The notes beneath the pieces were generated by a model, which saw nothing but the letters and a program-made list of their open reading frames with translations, searched no databases and was not told the origin of the DNA. Of a DNA stretch of 64,000 nt, positions 1 through 11,200 are shown in pieces. Made by a program: the position numbers and the translations under genes. The stretch comes from Acidobacteriota bacterium (GTDB lineage Bacteria; Acidobacteriota; Terriglobia; Bryobacterales; Bryobacteraceae), in contig JACQZR010000120.1 of the NCBI GenBank assembly GCA_016213775.1, positions 24,443 through 88,442 on the forward strand, written 5' to 3'. Position 1 is the first letter of the stretch. The number at the start of each line of letters is the position of its first letter.

Positions 1-1837
1 GCGGCCCCGGATAGACAAACGCAATGATCGGATATTTGCGCTTCGGATCAAAATCGAATGGCTTGTACATCACCCCATAGAGGTCCGTCATGCCGTCATC
101 GGCTTTCACTTGAAACGCCTCGGGGAACTGGAAGCCCGCATCGAGCAGCGGCTTCACGTCCACGGTTTCCAGGTCCATCGCAGGCGCGCCCGCGGCGTCA
201 ATCAACACAGACCTCGGCGCCGTGTTCACCTTGGAACTCGTGTCGATGTAGAACCGTCCGCTATCGGACGCGCTCACCGTGTGCGATCCGTTACCCGGAT
301 CGAGCAGCTTCATTCCGCTGCCATCCAACGCCGCGCGGTAGAGGTGGATGTAATACGGATCCTCGCCATCCTCGCGGCCGGATGCTGTGAGATACAGCGC
401 CCGTACCTTCTCATCTACACCTTCGACATCCTCCGCCACAAACTCGCCCTCAGTGATGCGGTTCTTCAGCTTGCCGTTCCCATCGTAGAGATAGTAGTGG
501 CCCCATCCATCGCGCTCGGACCAGTGAATCAACTCGGCGCCGTTGTTGATCACCTTCAGCGGCTTCACATCCACGTACACGTTCATGCGCTCTTCGATCA
601 GCAGCTTCACTTCGCCGGTCACGGTGTCGGCGGCGCATATGTCCACGCGCTTCAGATCGCGGCTGGTGCGCGCAAAGTACAGTCTGGATGAGCCCGGCCC
701 GGCCCACGTTAACTCCATCTTCTCTTTCTCGCGCGCACGTCCGCCGGCTCGCGCCGACTGCACCTGAATGGTCTGATCGGGAAACGCCGAAGCCTTCATC
801 TCCACGCGTGTCTTCGCCAGCGGCTCAAAGACCTCCAAATGAGCCTGTGGTGCATTGGCCTCGCCCGGCATCGTGTAGCGGTAGGTCTCCAGTTTGGGGC
901 GCGGCAGGGCAAGCGAGTTGATCACCCACAGCGGCTCCACTTTGCGGGAATCATTGCGCACCACGGCGAATTTCTTCGAATCCTTCGACCAGGAAATCAT
1001 CGTCGCGGCCACACGCGCGTTCTTGCCCTCCTCGGTCTGTTCCTGCTCCTGCTGCTCGATCTGATCGTCACGCCGCTCGCCCTCATCGCGCCGGCGCGCG
1101 TAGCCGAAGTCCTCCACACCATCGGTGGTGATCTGCACTTCCACGATGCTCTTGTCATCGGGTTTCTTCAGAGCCTTGGCATAGTTCTCGGCGTCCATCA
1201 TGTACAGGTTGTGATTGCGCGCAAAGACGACAATCTTGTCGTCGGGCGACACCGAGGCCCATCGCGGCTTACGCGGCGGACGCTCGGGTAGCAGCGCCAG
1301 TTTGTTCGTGGCAAGCTCATACTCAAAGGTCAGCGTCTTGTTCGCACTTGCCGGCGCGGCAGCCGCAGTCCCGGTGCGTCGCTGCTGCGGCGAAGTGGAC
1401 GACTGCTCCGTGGGCGGCTTCTCGCCCGGGATCTTCGCATCGCGCGGCACCTCAACATCGAAACGAATCGTCGTGTCTTTGTTCACGAACTTCAACGTGC
1501 GTACGGGCACGTGCTGCGCATCGTAGGGAATGCCGGTTTTCAGCGTCAGCTCCGCCGCCAGCTTCTTCGCATCAAACACCAGGTTCTTCGTCTTCTTCAC
1601 CGGATCGACGATGTAAAACCTGCGTCCCTGCCTGTTTTCCCAGGAGTACCAAAAGCGGTCACCCGAATCGAGCCAATGCGGAGTCACCGCGGTCTCAAAC
1701 ACCATCTTGGCGACCTTCTGTGTCGTCCAACGGCTGGCCAGTTCGTAGTTGGCCTTGTTGTGTTTGACTGGTTCCGCGGCGTTCACGACGGTAGTCATGA
1801 GCAGCAGGGAGAGGGAAGCGGATTGCGGAAACATCAT
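1..1837 (-). CDS. S9 family peptidase (prolyl oligopeptidase/DPP-IV-like), C-terminus cut by window edge
   Basis: Translating the minus strand from two adjacent ATGs (1837 and 1834) gives an open frame that runs off the left edge. It begins with a Sec-type signal (hydrophobic run SLSLLLMTTVVNA followed by AEP). About 590 residues follow with the look of the DPP-IV/acylaminoacyl-peptidase beta-propeller: repeated blades with DG/DS turns, YYLYDGNGK-like strands and a QQEQEQ-rich linker. The last visible residues, MYKPFDFDPKRKYPIIAFVYPGP, split here as MYKPFDFDPK then RKYPIIAFVYPGP, match the start of the alpha/beta-hydrolase domain of S9 enzymes ('KP..FDP.KKYP.I..VYGGP'). The catalytic Ser/Asp/His lie outside the window. 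The family cleaves peptides after proline or similar residues; the signal peptide puts this one in the periplasm or outside. It is divergent from the outer-membrane receptor gene. Confidence 0.85.
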   Translation of the reverse strand, partial: MMFPQSASLSLLLMTTVVNAAEPVKHNKANYELASRWTTQKVAKMVFETAVTPHWLDSGDRFWYSWENRQGRRFYIVDPVKKTKNLVFDAKKLAAELTLKTGIPYDAQHVPVRTLKFVNKDTTIRFDVEVPRDAKIPGEKPPTEQSSTSPQQRRTGTAAAAPASANKTLTFEYELATNKLALLPERPPRKPRWASVSPDDKIVVFARNHNLYMMDAENYAKALKKPDDKSIVEVQITTDGVEDFGYARRRDEGERRDDQIEQQEQEQTEEGKNARVAATMISWSKDSKKFAVVRNDSRKVEPLWVINSLALPRPKLETYRYTMPGEANAPQAHLEVFEPLAKTRVEMKASAFPDQTIQVQSARAGGRAREKEKMELTWAGPGSSRLYFARTSRDLKRVDICAADTVTGEVKLLIEERMNVYVDVKPLKVINNGAELIHWSERDGWGHYYLYDGNGKLKNRITEGEFVAEDVEGVDEKVRALYLTASGREDGEDPYYIHLYRAALDGSGMKLLDPGNGSHTVSASDSGRFYIDTSSKVNTAPRSVLIDAAGAPAMDLETVDVKPLLDAGFQFPEAFQVKADDGMTDLYGVMYKPFDFDPKRKYPIIAFVYPGP

Positions 1838-1911
1838 AGGTATTGATGTGATGATAACCAACTGTGAGCAGTGTCGCGATTGCACCGGGTGTTGACAGGT
1901 CTTATAGTTGA

Positions 1912-4900
1912 ATGATTCCCATGAAAACTGGATTACTGCTTCTTCTGCAACTGGGGATCTTCACCGCTTCAGGATTCGCCCAAACCATCACAGCATCCAT
2001 AACCGGGACCGTAACGGACTCCACCGGCGCAGCCATCGCCAACGCGAAGGTCATCGCCTCGAACAACGCAACCGCCCTCACCTACTCGGCGCAAACCAAT
2101 GGCGCCGGTGTCTACAACCTGCCGTTCCTCCCCGTCGGCTCCTACAACGTCGTGGCTGAGAATCCGGGCTTCAAGAAGTCCTCGCTTGGGCCGTTCCCAC
2201 TGGAGGTGAATCAGATCGCACGCATCGACTTCAAGATGGAAATCGGCGAACTTACGCAGACCGTCGAAGTCAACACCACCGCGCCCATCCTGCAAACCGA
2301 ATCCACGGCAACGGGCGATTCCATCAACGCCGCCAAGCTCACCTCGCTGCCGTTGAATGGCCGCAACTTCGCCACTCTCACGCTGCTCATCCCAGGCGCC
2401 ATCAGTACCTCACCTACTGTGATGAGCACCTCGGCTCGCTTTCAATCCAGCGGCAGCCGCCCGCAGGTGAACGGCAATCGCGAACAGACCAACAACTTCC
2501 TGCTCGATGGCGTGGAAACCGGCGAGACTGTCGGCAACCGCATCGGCTACCAGCCCAACGTGGACGCGCTCGAGGAGGTGAAGGTCATCACCGGCAACGG
2601 CGGCGGCGAGTATGGCAACGTCGGCGGCGCCAGCGTCGTGATGACGCTCAAGAGCGGAACCAATCAGTTCCATGGCAACCTCTTCGAGTTCCTCCGCAAT
2701 GACAAGCTCGATGCTAACGGCTTCTTCGCCAACCGCTCCGGCGCAAAACGTAGCGCCTTCCGCCGCAACATCTTTGGCGGCACTCTTGGCGGGCCGATCA
2801 AGCGCAACAAGGCGTTCTTCTTCATGGACTATGAAGGTACTGAGCAGCGCAGCTCCGGCCCCGCGGCGGCCAGCGTCGCTCCACAGGCGTGGCGTACCGG
2901 CAACCTCTCGCAGTTCCTCACGCTGAATCAGATCGTGCGCGATCCAGCCACTGGCACAGGCGCAGCCACTCGCGTGCCGTTCCCGGGCAACATCATCCCC
3001 GCGGCCCGCATCACCAGTCCCGTGGCCGCCAAGCTGTTCAGCAGCCCTGACCTCTATCCGCTGCCGAACAACACGGGCGCCGGCGCGCTGGGCGTTACCA
3101 GCAACTACCTGGCATCGTCGGCGAGCAAGCTTCGCAATCATCAAGCCGACGCGAAGGCCGACTTCCGGCTCACCGATAAAGACGCCCTCTCCACCCGTTG
3201 GTCCATCGGTCGCTATGAAGTTCTCGGCTCGCGCGCCGCGCTTCCCACTTCGCTCACTACCGGCACCAACGGTCCGACGACAAGCGCGCTCGTCAACTGG
3301 ACGCACACATGGTCGCCGCGCCTTGTGAGCGAATCGCGCATCTCTTACAGCCGCACCGGTGTCGCCGATAACACCATCGACTGGTCCGGCCAACTTGGCA
3401 TGGACGGCAACTCGAAGTTCGGCATCCCGGGCGGACAGCCCATCGCGGGCCTTAGCGGCATCACGCTTGGGGGCGGATTGACCGGCATCGGCGCGGGCGC
3501 TTCCATGGCCGATTCGAAGCAGAACAACTATCAGGCGCAGACGCACTTCACCTACCAGGCGTCGGCGCACCTGCTCAAGTTCGGCGGCCAGATCTTCCGC
3601 GCCCAACAGAACCACTATTACTCGGGCAACAACGGCGCCCTCGGCACGTTCACCTACTCGGGCGGCTATAGTGGCATCGACTACGGCGACTTCCTGTTGA
3701 ACACGCTATCGGCGAAAGGCCGTGGCGCGGTGACGGGCAAGTGGGGCCAGCGGCACTGGCGCAACGCCGTCTACTTCCAGGACGATTGGAAAGCCCGCCG
3801 CAACCTGACGCTCAATCTCGGACTGCGCTGGGAATACATCTCGCCGCTCTACGAAGTGGCCGACCGCCAGGTGAACATCAACACCTACACCGGCGCTCTC
3901 ATTTATCCCGGAAAGACCGAGTTTGGCCGCGCGCTCTACAAGCCCTACCGCAAACAGTTCATGCCGACCATCGGATTTGCCTGGACGCCGGAGGCGTTCC
4001 ACAGCAAGCTGGTGGTTCGCGGCGGCTATCGTTTCTCCAGCTTCCTGGAAGGCACCGGCGCAAACCTGCGGCTGCCGCTGAATCCGCCCTTCTTCATCGA
4101 ATCGAACGTCAACTTTGATGCCGCCACGCCGGGTGACATTCGCACTGGCTTTGCCGATGTGATCGGCGCGGGCGACCTCACCGGCCCACGCACGGGTGCG
4201 GCGCCGTTCTACCAGGCGCGCGCATGGGATCTCGATCTCCGGCCGCAGTTCACGAATCAGTACAACTTCACCCTCGAATACCAGTTCGCCAAGGCGACCT
4301 CGGTCTCGGCGGCCTACGTCGGCAATCGCGCCACGCACCTCATCGTGCCGCACGAAGCCAACCAGCCGCTGCCTGGAACCGGTCCGTTCAATACATGGAT
4401 CAACCTCAACGACCGCCGTCCACTGGCGAAGGTGCTCCCGAACGTCGGCAACATCGCGCTCACGGAATCGAGCGGTACCAGCCGCTACAACTCGCTTCAG
4501 ATGATGGTTCGCTCGCGTATGTCGGGCGGCCTGGAGTTGATCTCGTCGTACACGTTCTCCAAGACTCTGACCGACAACCTTGGCTACTACGGCTGCGCTG
4601 CGGTGCTCTCCGACGGCGCATACTGGCAGAACGCCTATGACCGCCACGCCAACTTCGGCCCGGCCTGCTTTGATGCCAGGCACAACTTCAGCGTCGGCGG
4701 ACTCTACAACGTCCCGCTCGGCAAGGGCAAGAGATTCGGCTCGGGCATGGGCAAAGCCGTGGACCTGATCCTCGGCGGATGGAGCGCGAGCTATTTCCTT
4801 ACTGCGCATTCGGGCTTCCCGGTAAGTATCAACGCTCCCGCGGCGCAGACGAACACCGGACAGTCCGTGCGCGGCAATGTGCGCGCCAATTACTACCGCA

Positions 4901-5268
4901 AGATGAATATCGGGACGCAGACCGTCGACCGTTTCTTCGGCCCTGTGGATGCGACCACCTTCTGCGCCGCTGGTGTGGACAACGGCACCTGCGCGTACGG
5001 CATTCCGGCACTCGGCACGTTCGGCACCGGCGGCGTCGGCACCGAACGCGCGCCGAGCTTCTTCAACTTCGATGCCTCACTCGGCAAGAAGTTCCGCGTG
5101 ACGGAACGGCAGTACGTCGATTTCCGGATGGAGCTGTTCAACGCGTTCAACCACGTCAGCTTCGGACCTCCGGGGCGCGACATCACGGCGGTGGCGAGTT
5201 TCGGCCAGATCACTTCGCAGGTAACTTCTCCGCGCAACATCCAGTTCGGACTGAAGTACGTTTTCTGA
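1912..5268 (+). CDS. Oar-like TonB-dependent receptor-type outer-membrane protein with carboxypeptidase regulatory domain
   Basis: This 1118-residue protein has a signal peptide (about residues 4-26, ending GFAQ). A CarboxypepD_reg-type beta-sandwich follows at about 28-105 (ITGTVTDSTGAAIANAKV, then PVGSYNVVAENPGF). A plug-like region spans about 130-240 (LPLNGRNF, NFLLDGVE, EVKVITGNGGGEYGN), and a long beta-barrel runs to a terminal aromatic residue (FGLKYVF), the usual outer-membrane C-terminal signature. This architecture is greatly expanded in Acidobacteriota, where it is annotated as a TonB-dependent receptor or carboxypeptidase-regulatory protein. The substrate cannot be read from sequence, and no clear TonB box is visible. 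Start: the ATG at 1912, or the in-frame ATG at 1921 that places MKTG before the hydrophobic core. A weak promoter-like pair (TTGCAC 1880-1885, TATAGT 1903-1908, 17-nt spacer) sits very close to the start and would favour 1921. The gene converges on the CHAT-NACHT gene with an 18-bp gap. Confidence 0.9.
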   Translation: MIPMKTGLLLLLQLGIFTASGFAQTITASITGTVTDSTGAAIANAKVIASNNATALTYSAQTNGAGVYNLPFLPVGSYNVVAENPGFKKSSLGPFPLEVNQIARIDFKMEIGELTQTVEVNTTAPILQTESTATGDSINAAKLTSLPLNGRNFATLTLLIPGAISTSPTVMSTSARFQSSGSRPQVNGNREQTNNFLLDGVETGETVGNRIGYQPNVDALEEVKVITGNGGGEYGNVGGASVVMTLKSGTNQFHGNLFEFLRNDKLDANGFFANRSGAKRSAFRRNIFGGTLGGPIKRNKAFFFMDYEGTEQRSSGPAAASVAPQAWRTGNLSQFLTLNQIVRDPATGTGAATRVPFPGNIIPAARITSPVAAKLFSSPDLYPLPNNTGAGALGVTSNYLASSASKLRNHQADAKADFRLTDKDALSTRWSIGRYEVLGSRAALPTSLTTGTNGPTTSALVNWTHTWSPRLVSESRISYSRTGVADNTIDWSGQLGMDGNSKFGIPGGQPIAGLSGITLGGGLTGIGAGASMADSKQNNYQAQTHFTYQASAHLLKFGGQIFRAQQNHYYSGNNGALGTFTYSGGYSGIDYGDFLLNTLSAKGRGAVTGKWGQRHWRNAVYFQDDWKARRNLTLNLGLRWEYISPLYEVADRQVNINTYTGALIYPGKTEFGRALYKPYRKQFMPTIGFAWTPEAFHSKLVVRGGYRFSSFLEGTGANLRLPLNPPFFIESNVNFDAATPGDIRTGFADVIGAGDLTGPRTGAAPFYQARAWDLDLRPQFTNQYNFTLEYQFAKATSVSAAYVGNRATHLIVPHEANQPLPGTGPFNTWINLNDRRPLAKVLPNVGNIALTESSGTSRYNSLQMMVRSRMSGGLELISSYTFSKTLTDNLGYYGCAAVLSDGAYWQNAYDRHANFGPACFDARHNFSVGGLYNVPLGKGKRFGSGMGKAVDLILGGWSASYFLTAHSGFPVSINAPAAQTNTGQSVRGNVRANYYRKMNIGTQTVDRFFGPVDATTFCAAGVDNGTCAYGIPALGTFGTGGVGTERAPSFFNFDASLGKKFRVTERQYVDFRMELFNAFNHVSFGPPGRDITAVASFGQITSQVTSPRNIQFGLKYVF

Positions 5269-5286
5269 TAGCCCGTACTGTCCGGT

Positions 5287-8200
5287 TCAAGGCCAACAGG
5301 CGATCACGCGCTCCAGTGCAGCACTGGTGCGGCTGAGCGCGGTGGGCCCGCCAAGAAGCTCGACGCATTCCGCCATGTAGTCAAACCACTGCACCATTTC
5401 GGCTCTGGTGGAACGGGAAAGCAGGTGTAGCGCCTGCGTCAGCACCTCATACAACTCCGGCTCCGGCAGCGCCGCAATGAGCGGCGAGACCTTCCTTAAG
5501 CTCTCTCTGCTATTCAAGGGTAGGAGTCCATTCCACACTTGCGCCGCTGCCTTGCGCCATTCCGGGTTGGCGCGGTCACGGGTGTTGATCAGCAGACGGA
5601 CACGCAAGTCATAGGGCACATCGGCGGTGAGCACCAGCCGGATGGCCTCGTTTTTCGCGTCGTTGCCGACAGCGTCGGATTGGAACATGGCTTGGAGAGC
5701 ATGAGCCCGTGCGCCCGGGATGTCGATCTGGCGGGCAAGATCGTAGGCATGTTGGGCCAATTCCGGATGCGCCGCGAGCCTGGCTATTGCCAGGGCACGA
5801 TCCCAGGGTTTGACAATCGCCCGCACCCGCTCCAACCTCTGTTCGTTGGTGTCGTCCTTCTTCTCCAGGACGACCGTTTCCGGCAGCCGGTCTCGCCACG
5901 TGGCCAGCAGATCCGGACGGTCCTGCAGCCGTTTGGCAATCAGGACAATGGAATCCCTGTCCCGGAAGTGCTGCCCGATAGTGGGCAACATCGCCGGCAG
6001 CAGGTCATCCGGTAACTGCTCCAGCACGCCCGCAACCCCGTAGGACAAAGTGAGCAACGACCTCCAGGCGTCGCTTCGCGCAGGCTCCGCCAGCATCGGG
6101 GCGATACGCAGAATGATGTGAGTCCAGGGTGCCTGCCACGTCCACTTGTGATCCATCACCAGGCCAAGAACACGCATTGAGGCTACCGCCTTCTCCGATT
6201 GCGGCGCGCAAGCGGCCAGTGAGGCAATCCAGTCGAGGTACACATCTCCGGCCTCTCCTCCGATGACCTCGTTATCAATCGCCCGCGTCCATTCGGCACG
6301 CCAAACCCGCTCTCGCTCCTGCTCGGGGAGCCTGGAAAGCCGTACGCCGATTCTCCCTGGCAGGTGGGGGTCTAAGAACTCCAGCGCGCCGTCAACGCCG
6401 GAGGTGTCGAACCTTTCCAATCCATTCATGGCCGCAAGCGCGTCTTCGCCGGAGGACATTCTCTGCTCGGCAAGCGCAAGAAGCTGTCGCAGAGCGTCCG
6501 TACGCCCGCTCCCCTCCAATCGTTGTGCAAGCGCGATAAGACACGCTACGCGGTTATCATACGCGTCCATGCCGCCGATGGCTTCCAGGCAATGGTCCGT
6601 GGTCTGGCGCAACAGAACATCGGGTAGCGAGGCGATGGCCACGTGCACGTTGGCTGGCGCGAGGAACCCGCGCAGAATCTCCAAACGGTTGTCGGGCCAA
6701 CGGAAAAACAGCAGATGGAGTGGCAACTCCACGCCACGCCGCGCTAGTTCCAACACCGTGTCGAAGCCGTCGTCACCGCGCGGCGCGAGATAGCGTTCCA
6801 ATAGCCATTCTCGAACTGGTCTGTATTTGTAGTGGTAGTCACGGCCCACTGCGAGAGCGTTCTCCAAATCGCCGTCATTCACAAACAGAAAGGCGAGGTC
6901 GCAGCACATCGCCTCGCGGTGAGTGCCTGTGATTTCGTTGGCCGCGCCTAAGGCGGCCGCCGTATTGCCGGCGCGGATGAGACGGCCGGCTTCGCCGAAC
7001 CGCAACCGGTCCTGGGCATTCCCAATCTCCCTGCGGGCTTCTTCCAGGGTCCCGCTGTCCCCAATCCGCTGGCAGGCTTCCAGCAAGCGCCGCGCCTGCT
7101 GGGCGTTCAGGTACGGCGCAAGAAATGGAATCAGGTTCACCGGAGCAAGCAACCGGCCCGGATTCTCGCATACCGCCGCGAAGATAGCGTCTCTTGCCGG
7201 AGACGCCGCAATGGCCCGGCAGATGATACCGATGCACTCGCGGCAAAGCGCGGGATAGCGCGATCGCTCGACCGCCATCATGAGGGCCTGGGCTCCAGGC
7301 GCCAGCAGCGACTCTATGTCCTCCAGGCGGAAAGCCGGCGCGAACGTTACGATCGCCGTGCAGAGGCCGGTCTCATCACCCAGGTCTCGGGCAAGCGCGT
7401 CTGCATCCTCGCTGGTGAGCCGTGCCACGGTGGCAGCCAACACTTCGCGGTTGCGGAAAAGATCCCCCGCCTCCAACTGATTCCGCACAATCGCCAGGCA
7501 CTGCTCCGCTGTGAGCCGCGGGGTCAGCTTCGGGATCACCTGGAGGTCGCCGCCGTCCAACTTCAGCGCCACGAACTCGGGGGCAATCGCCGCGGATTTG
7601 AGCGCGGCGTCCACTAGTTTCCCGATCTCCTCGTCATCCAAATGGGCGGCAATTTGCCCCACAACATCCGGCGCCGGATTTGTTTGGAGCACCGCACTTG
7701 CCAGTTGGCGCGCCCTTGCTCCATCCACCAGCGGAAGCAGCAGCACAGCGGCCGGCACACGGCTCTTCGTCAGCGGCAGCCGTAGCACGCGCGCGAGAAC
7801 AGCTTCCACAACGGCAGCTCGTTGTTCTGCTTGCAGTGCTGGAGCCAGCGCCAACAGCGCAAGATCCCGCGAGTCTTCATGGGACGGCTTCCCGGCCGAT
7901 TCCCAAACGGACCAGACTCTCTCGGGCCGCAGCCAGCGCGACACAGATCGAATTCTCTCCACCTCGGCTGCTGTGATGGCCGCGCCGAGAATAGGCACCG
8001 CGATGGCTTCGCGCGCTGCTTCGTCCAACCGCTGGCCCAGCGCCTCCACCACTTCCAGTGGAACTTGCGCGGGATTGCCAAACAACCCGAGCACGGTAGT
8101 TGCATCAGCGGAATGCAACCAGAGCGCAAGCCCCACCGCCACTCGCTTGCGCGCCTCCTCGTAGGCCACGGGGTCACGAAAGTTGCCGAGCTCATCGTTG

Positions 8201-11200
8201 CCGCTCTCTTCAATCCACAGGGTGTCGCGCCGCAGCAGTTCCAGGGCTCTGGGCACGCGACCACAAGCGGCGAAGCGGAGGATGAGTCCGGGCGGCACGG
8301 TAGGGCCAAGCACTATGGCCTGTTCCAGCAGGGCCTCATCCAGAAGCGACGCCACGCTCGCCATGCCGAGCATCTGCTGCACAGGGTCCGGAATCTGGCG
8401 CAGGTGAGCAAGTGCCTGAGCGCCAGTCCAGACCTTCTTCTCCACAAGTGCGGCCAGCAGCTCCGGCGGGATGTTCGAGGCCAGGCTCTTGACGCTGGCG
8501 AATGTCAGCGCGCACTCCACGGCACGGTCCAGGTATAGCGGTTGCGCGCCGCTCTGCACTCGCCTGGCATCATCGGATTCGAGTGCGCGCCACGCTCGCT
8601 CCACGTCGTTGAGAAAGCCGTTGAACGCACCTTCAAAGGCCAGCCAGGCGCGCCGCCAGCCATCCGATACTAAAGCGAGCAGAGCCTCGCACGGTTGTGG
8701 TGTGCGTTGCAGATGCGCTCCATAGTATTGCACCAGGTACGGGGGGACCTGCTCCGGGGGGAGGCTGCCGGCATTGATCTCTCCGACGGCGGAGGCTCCC
8801 CAATTGAGGAAGCGCTGATCCCACTCGCGGCGCTCCCGCAGCGAGAGCAGGCCGTAGAAATGAATGGACAGCTTCGGGTGGCTGAACACAAAGCCCTGCT
8901 CGCGGCCGTCGCCGATGACGTAACGGCTCAGCGGACGCAGCGACTCCTCCAGGCTCCACGTGTTCAGCCCGCTCTCGTCCGGCGCCAGTTGCAGCAGATC
9001 GTCCACGCGCAGCGGGCCCAGCGCACAGGCGAGCAGGTTCAGCAAACACTGTGTTGCAGCCTCGCGTAGCGGAGAAGTGTTTCCCCAAAGCTGTTGCTGA
9101 TCCTTCCACCATTTCTGGAAATAACCTGACAGCCCGGGACGGATCTCCCGCAGATCCTCGGGCTGCAGCCGGTTGGCAGTTTGGCCGCGGTCCCAAAGAT
9201 CCTCCACATACAGGCGCACCAGCAGTGGATCGCCTTCACTCAAGCGATGCAGTTCTCCGACGATGTCTACACGCGCGCCCAATTTGTCCAACGGCGCGCC
9301 CATGGTGAGCATCACATCCGAGACACCTTCCCGCGACAGCGGCTCGAGCTCCATTGCTTCGCCGAGACCGTATTCCCATCCCAGGGTTTGCAGCCAGCCT
9401 TCGCCATCCGTATCGCCGGCGCGATACCGCGCGGTCACGAGCACCTTCAGGCCTTCGGGCGGCTGCTTGGGGAAGAGGCCCGCTTCGGCATTCCAATCCG
9501 CCGCCTCATCCAATCCGTCGATGACCACCAGCAATCGCCGCCCGCCTGGCAGGCTTCGCCGCAGATAGCTGGCGACAAGCCCTCGCCACACATCCACGGT
9601 TGTATCGGCGGAGGACGGAACCTCTTCTCCGAACTCGGTGGCCAGCCGCGCGGCAAGCGAGGCAAAGACGACGCTGGCCAGGTTGGTGCGGAAGCGAATG
9701 GAGACCGGCACGAAGACAACACTGACGCCGGCTCTGCCAGTCAGACCCGCGCACCAACGGGTGACGAGCGCCGATTTGCCGCGGCCCGCCACCGCGGCCA
9801 GCAGCGCGTAAGGCCGTCGATCCTCGCCTTCCAGCCAGGCCTGCAACGACGTAGCATCGGCGCCGCGGCCCCCGTAGGGCACAGGCCGCCCGGCCGTCCC
9901 CAGATACTCGCCGAGGAAGTTCCCGATGCGGGCGGCGTAGTCCGACGGCAAGTGGTCGATACCGGCGACGGCATTCGTCAAAAAGAGCGGAGCCTGATGG
10001 TGTACAAAGAGCCAGTGGCGCAGCGCGGCATCGAAGCGGCTTGCGAGATCGGTGTCGCTTTGGAACACGGTGACACCGGGCCTGGTCTTCCACTCTTCCG
10101 GAATGGGCGTGTCCGCCAGACAGGAGAGCAGGCACTGGTGGGCGCTCTCCAACACCGTTGATGCCTGGGCGGCGTTGACCGCAACGCACCAGTCAAATGC
10201 GGGGAAGTCTCTCCGGTAACGGTCGAGCACATCGAGCATTGGCTGGCGCTCGCCGCCTTCCCAGTGCAGGATCACCGGCACGCGGGGCGCGGGCACTGCC
10301 GCCTCCACCGGCGGCGCCGCGTCGGACCCATCCCACAGTTGGCCGGTGATGAGGCGCGAAAAGAGAACCGGCATCCAGTAATCGTGGCAGCCGGCGCTGG
10401 CTGTGCGTTCGCGCGCCACGCACATCGCGCGGTCGATCTGTCCTCCTCCTTTGGATAGCTCCGCGAGGAAGTCCGGCATGAAACAGGCAACGGTGGACAT
10501 GAGCACCTTGCCTTGCATTGCCACCACTGCCGCGATGCCGGCGTCGACCAGTTGAGGACCCAAGGCACTGAGCGTGCCGGACGCAACCGTGTTCTGGCCA
10601 TCCATACTCTCGCAAGAGGCAAGAATGACAAGACGGGGTTGGCCCTGGGATCGTCGAATGCGCGGCAGCAACTCTTCCGCGAAGACTTCGCCTTCTTCCA
10701 GAAGCAGCACGGCTTCGCCCTCTTCGGTCAATCCGCCATGGCAGACAATGTAGAGAATGTCGTAGCCGCGGTCCAACTGATCGAGCATGCCGGCCACGGT
10801 GGCTGGGCCAACGCTATCCGGCTCTCCGGTTGCCAGGACGTTCCAGGCGATGCCTGCGCCTCGGAACCCTTCCTCAGCCCGCTTGCGTTCGCCGCGGACA
10901 TCCACCGGCGCCATGCGGTGGAAGTGGCCGGGCAGGGAAGGATCTCCACGAAGCTCCACCTTTCCGGCATCGGCGTAGCTGGCAATCACAACCAGCGCCC
11001 TGGCTTCTGCTCTGCCGCGCACCTGCGGCTGCCGGCTCGGATTTCTGCTGTTCAGATAGCGGGAGAAAGTGATACGGGAACCTTGAAACAGCGGTGAGCC
11101 GTCCGCATCGCAAAGGACCTCCCACGGAAGCCGGTGTAGGTTTGTCTCGGCCGGGTCGATGTAGAGTCGAACGCGAAGGGCGTCACCGGTGGTTGTAGCC

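Noticed and set aside
2410..3615. 401-codon open frame on the minus strand inside the receptor gene
   Set aside because: It is antisense to a well-supported beta-barrel protein, has skewed Arg/Ala/Gly composition and no recognisable fold.
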